Below, piece after piece: positions 38,311-39,749 of a stretch of 39,749 nucleotides of DNA. A model generated the notes under the pieces. It was not told where the DNA came from, searched no databases, and saw only the letters and a program-made list of their open reading frames with translations. Both the position numbers and the translations under genes were made by a program. Position 1 is the stretch's first letter. Every line of letters starts with the position of its first letter. The DNA comes from Eggerthellaceae bacterium (lineage in GTDB: Bacteria; Actinomycetota; Coriobacteriia; Coriobacteriales; Eggerthellaceae): contig JAUNGO010000005.1 of NCBI GenBank assembly GCA_030524475.1, forward strand, positions 32,025 through 71,773, written 5' to 3'.

Positions 38311-39749
38311 ATGTGCGGATTTGCCGGTTTTGTCGTTACCGACGCGCTGCGCGCGACGAGCGACCCGCAGCGCGTTGCCGAGCGTATGGGTGATCGCATC
38401 AAGCATCGCGGCCCCGACGACGCGGCGTACTACATAGACGAGCGCGTGGCGTTGGCGTTTCGCCGGCTGTCGATCATCGACTTGGAGGGCGGACGCCAGC
38501 CGATCGAGAGCGAGGACGGGTCGTGCGTGCTCGTTCTCAACGGCGAGATCTACAACTATCGCGAATTGCGGGCGGAGCTCGTCAAGCGCGGGCATGTGTT
38601 CAAAACCCACGCCGACTCCGAGGTTGTGCTGCATGGCTTCGAGGAGTACGGTCGGGCGGTGCTCGACCGCCTGCGCGGCATGTTCGCGTTCGTGATCTGG
38701 GATAAGCGCAACGACGTGCTGTTCGGCGCGCGCGACATATTCGGCATCAAGCCGCTGTATTGCTACCAGCGCGGCGGCGAGTTCATGTTCGCGTCCGAGA
38801 TCAAGAGCTTTCTTGCGCACCCGCGGTTTTTGTGCGAGCTCGAGCGCGCGCATATCGCCACGTATCTTTCCTATGAGTACATTCCCAATGAGCAGACGCT
38901 GTTCAAAAGCGTTCAGAAGGTGCTGCCGGCGCACTGGTTTGAATGGGACGTGCGCACGAAAAGCTTCTCGACGGGCTGCTACTACGAGATGCGCTACCGC
39001 GTTGACGAACGTTTGACGCTCGACGAGTGGGCGCAGCGCATCGACGAGGCGCTCAGCGAGTCGGTGGCGGCGCACTTGGTGTCGGACGTGGAAGTCGGCG
39101 GTTTTCTGTCGTCGGGCGTCGACTCGAGCTACTTGGTCGAGCGCGTGCTGCATGCGGGCGGCGCGGAAGGCGCAGGCGCGAGTGGCGTGGGCGCGGCGGC
39201 TGCGGAAGGCGCAAGCGCGGTCGGCGCGGCGGGCGTAGGCGGCGCAAAGGCGGGCGGGCTGCGGACGTTTTCAGTAGGCTATGCCGACGAGCGGTTCAGC
39301 GAACTTCCCGCTGCTCAGCGCCTCGCGCGCGAACTCGGCGTCGAGTGCGTGGCGAACACGGTTTCCGCAGACGAGTTTTTCGGCGCCATGCCTGCTATTC
39401 AATACCACATGGACGAGCCGTTGCCGAACCCTTCCGAAAACCCGCTGTACTTTCTTTGCGAGAACGCGGCGCGGCAGGTAAAGGTCGTTCTTTCCGGCGA
39501 AGGAGCCGACGAGTTGTTCGGCGGGTATCCGAACTACTCTCAGGAGTGCGCAACGGCGGCATACGAGCGCTGCGTACCGCGGTTTTTGCGAAGGTTGGCA
39601 GGCGCTGCGGCGGGTGGGCTGCCCTCGTTCAAGGGACAGCATTTTCTTGTGCGCGGGGCGGTTGAGCCGTGGCAGCGCAACTCGCGGGCGAACTACGTGT
39701 TTGAGGAAAGCGAATGCCGGCGTTTCCTGCGCAGCTCCGCCGAGACGCA
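38311..39749 (+). CDS. asnB: Asparagine synthase (glutamine-hydrolysing), 3' truncated by window end
   Basis: At least 479 codons without a stop. Cys2 of MCGFAGFVV is the N-terminal nucleophile of the glutaminase domain, supported by IKHRGPDD, LNGEIYNYRELR and the HADSEVVLHGFEEYG segment. The synthetase domain has the PP-loop SSGVDSS (residues 267-273) and SGEGADELFGGYPNY. Residues about 281-317 are a Gly/Ala-rich low-complexity insert between PP-loop and FSVGY. In Lactococcus and relatives AsnH-type enzymes amidate the D-Asp cross-bridge of peptidoglycan, which fits the ligase and racemase upstream. A plain L-Asn synthase is the alternative. The gene continues past 39749. Confidence 0.88.
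   Translation, partial: MCGFAGFVVTDALRATSDPQRVAERMGDRIKHRGPDDAAYYIDERVALAFRRLSIIDLEGGRQPIESEDGSCVLVLNGEIYNYRELRAELVKRGHVFKTHADSEVVLHGFEEYGRAVLDRLRGMFAFVIWDKRNDVLFGARDIFGIKPLYCYQRGGEFMFASEIKSFLAHPRFLCELERAHIATYLSYEYIPNEQTLFKSVQKVLPAHWFEWDVRTKSFSTGCYYEMRYRVDERLTLDEWAQRIDEALSESVAAHLVSDVEVGGFLSSGVDSSYLVERVLHAGGAEGAGASGVGAAAAEGASAVGAAGVGGAKAGGLRTFSVGYADERFSELPAAQRLARELGVECVANTVSADEFFGAMPAIQYHMDEPLPNPSENPLYFLCENAARQVKVVLSGEGADELFGGYPNYSQECATAAYERCVPRFLRRLAGAAAGGLPSFKGQHFLVRGAVEPWQRNSRANYVFEESECRRFLRSSAET

Noticed and set aside
1..39749. tRNA, rRNA, integrase or IS transposase genes
   Set aside because: I looked for T-loop-like GGTTCGA patterns, rRNA signatures and transposase or integrase motifs and saw none that I could support.

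Overview
The window looks like a chromosomal segment of a high-GC anaerobic actinobacterium, most likely a member of the Coriobacteriia (Eggerthella/Slackia/Adlercreutzia type). The evidence is strong G/C bias at third codon positions, a DmsA-type molybdoenzyme with a Crp/Fnr regulator, Gram-positive LPxTG surface-protein architecture with VaFE and SpaA repeats, and non-mevalonate isoprenoid genes linked to pyrH-frr. This assignment is inferred from gene content and order; no rRNA or tRNA gene was seen to confirm it.

Layout. 196-3027 (minus): a redox pair, an Fe-S/CCG-domain protein followed by an FAD/NAD(P) oxidoreductase. 3240-4188 (plus): a small orphan protein and a RelB/RelE-type toxin-antitoxin pair. 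4542-5987: an HtrA-like membrane-anchored protease. 6314-11196 (plus): the housekeeping run pyrH, frr, uppS, cdsA, dxr (pyrimidine nucleotides, ribosome recycling, undecaprenyl and phospholipid precursors, MEP pathway). 11215-20710: a block of accessory genes, namely hicBA, a 1421-residue LPxTG surface protein, a molybdopterin oxidoreductase with its ferredoxin partner, and a divergent Cys-rich Crp/Fnr regulator. 20924-24970 and beyond (plus): rseP-like protease, ispG and proS, which would ordinarily follow dxr directly, so the accessory block interrupts a conserved chain.

25138-30499: a HAD phosphatase (minus), a gamma-Glu-GABA-hydrolase-like amidotransferase, a phasin-like protein with an AarF/UbiB kinase, then rlmB and a YacP-type NYN nuclease. 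30543-31941 (minus): a PadR / DUF1700 / small membrane protein operon. 32171-35592: an XRE regulator with a helical C-terminal half, a four-helix membrane protein, a 646-bp repeat-rich gap and a DUF559-type endonuclease-like protein. 35712-39749: an XRE regulator divergent from a three-gene cassette (D-aspartate-ligase-like ATP-grasp enzyme, aspartate racemase, asparagine synthase truncated by the window end) that would make and attach D-Asp/D-Asn, probably as a peptidoglycan cross-bridge.

The most unusual signals are structural. (a) A dispersed palindromic element lies at 3' ends of genes, and a related copy sits where proS should stop, so the proS frame runs about 150 codons too far into antisense sequence. 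(b) A different palindromic repeat is inserted in frame inside the amidotransferase gene. (c) Two 66-nt hairpin units plus a solitary arm lie near 34.1 kb. (d) An RseP-type protease carries a winged-helix-like insert where a PDZ domain is expected. (e) Several long inverted repeats are plausible operators at hicAB, the Crp/Fnr gene, padR, the 32.1-kb XRE gene and the D-Asp cassette.
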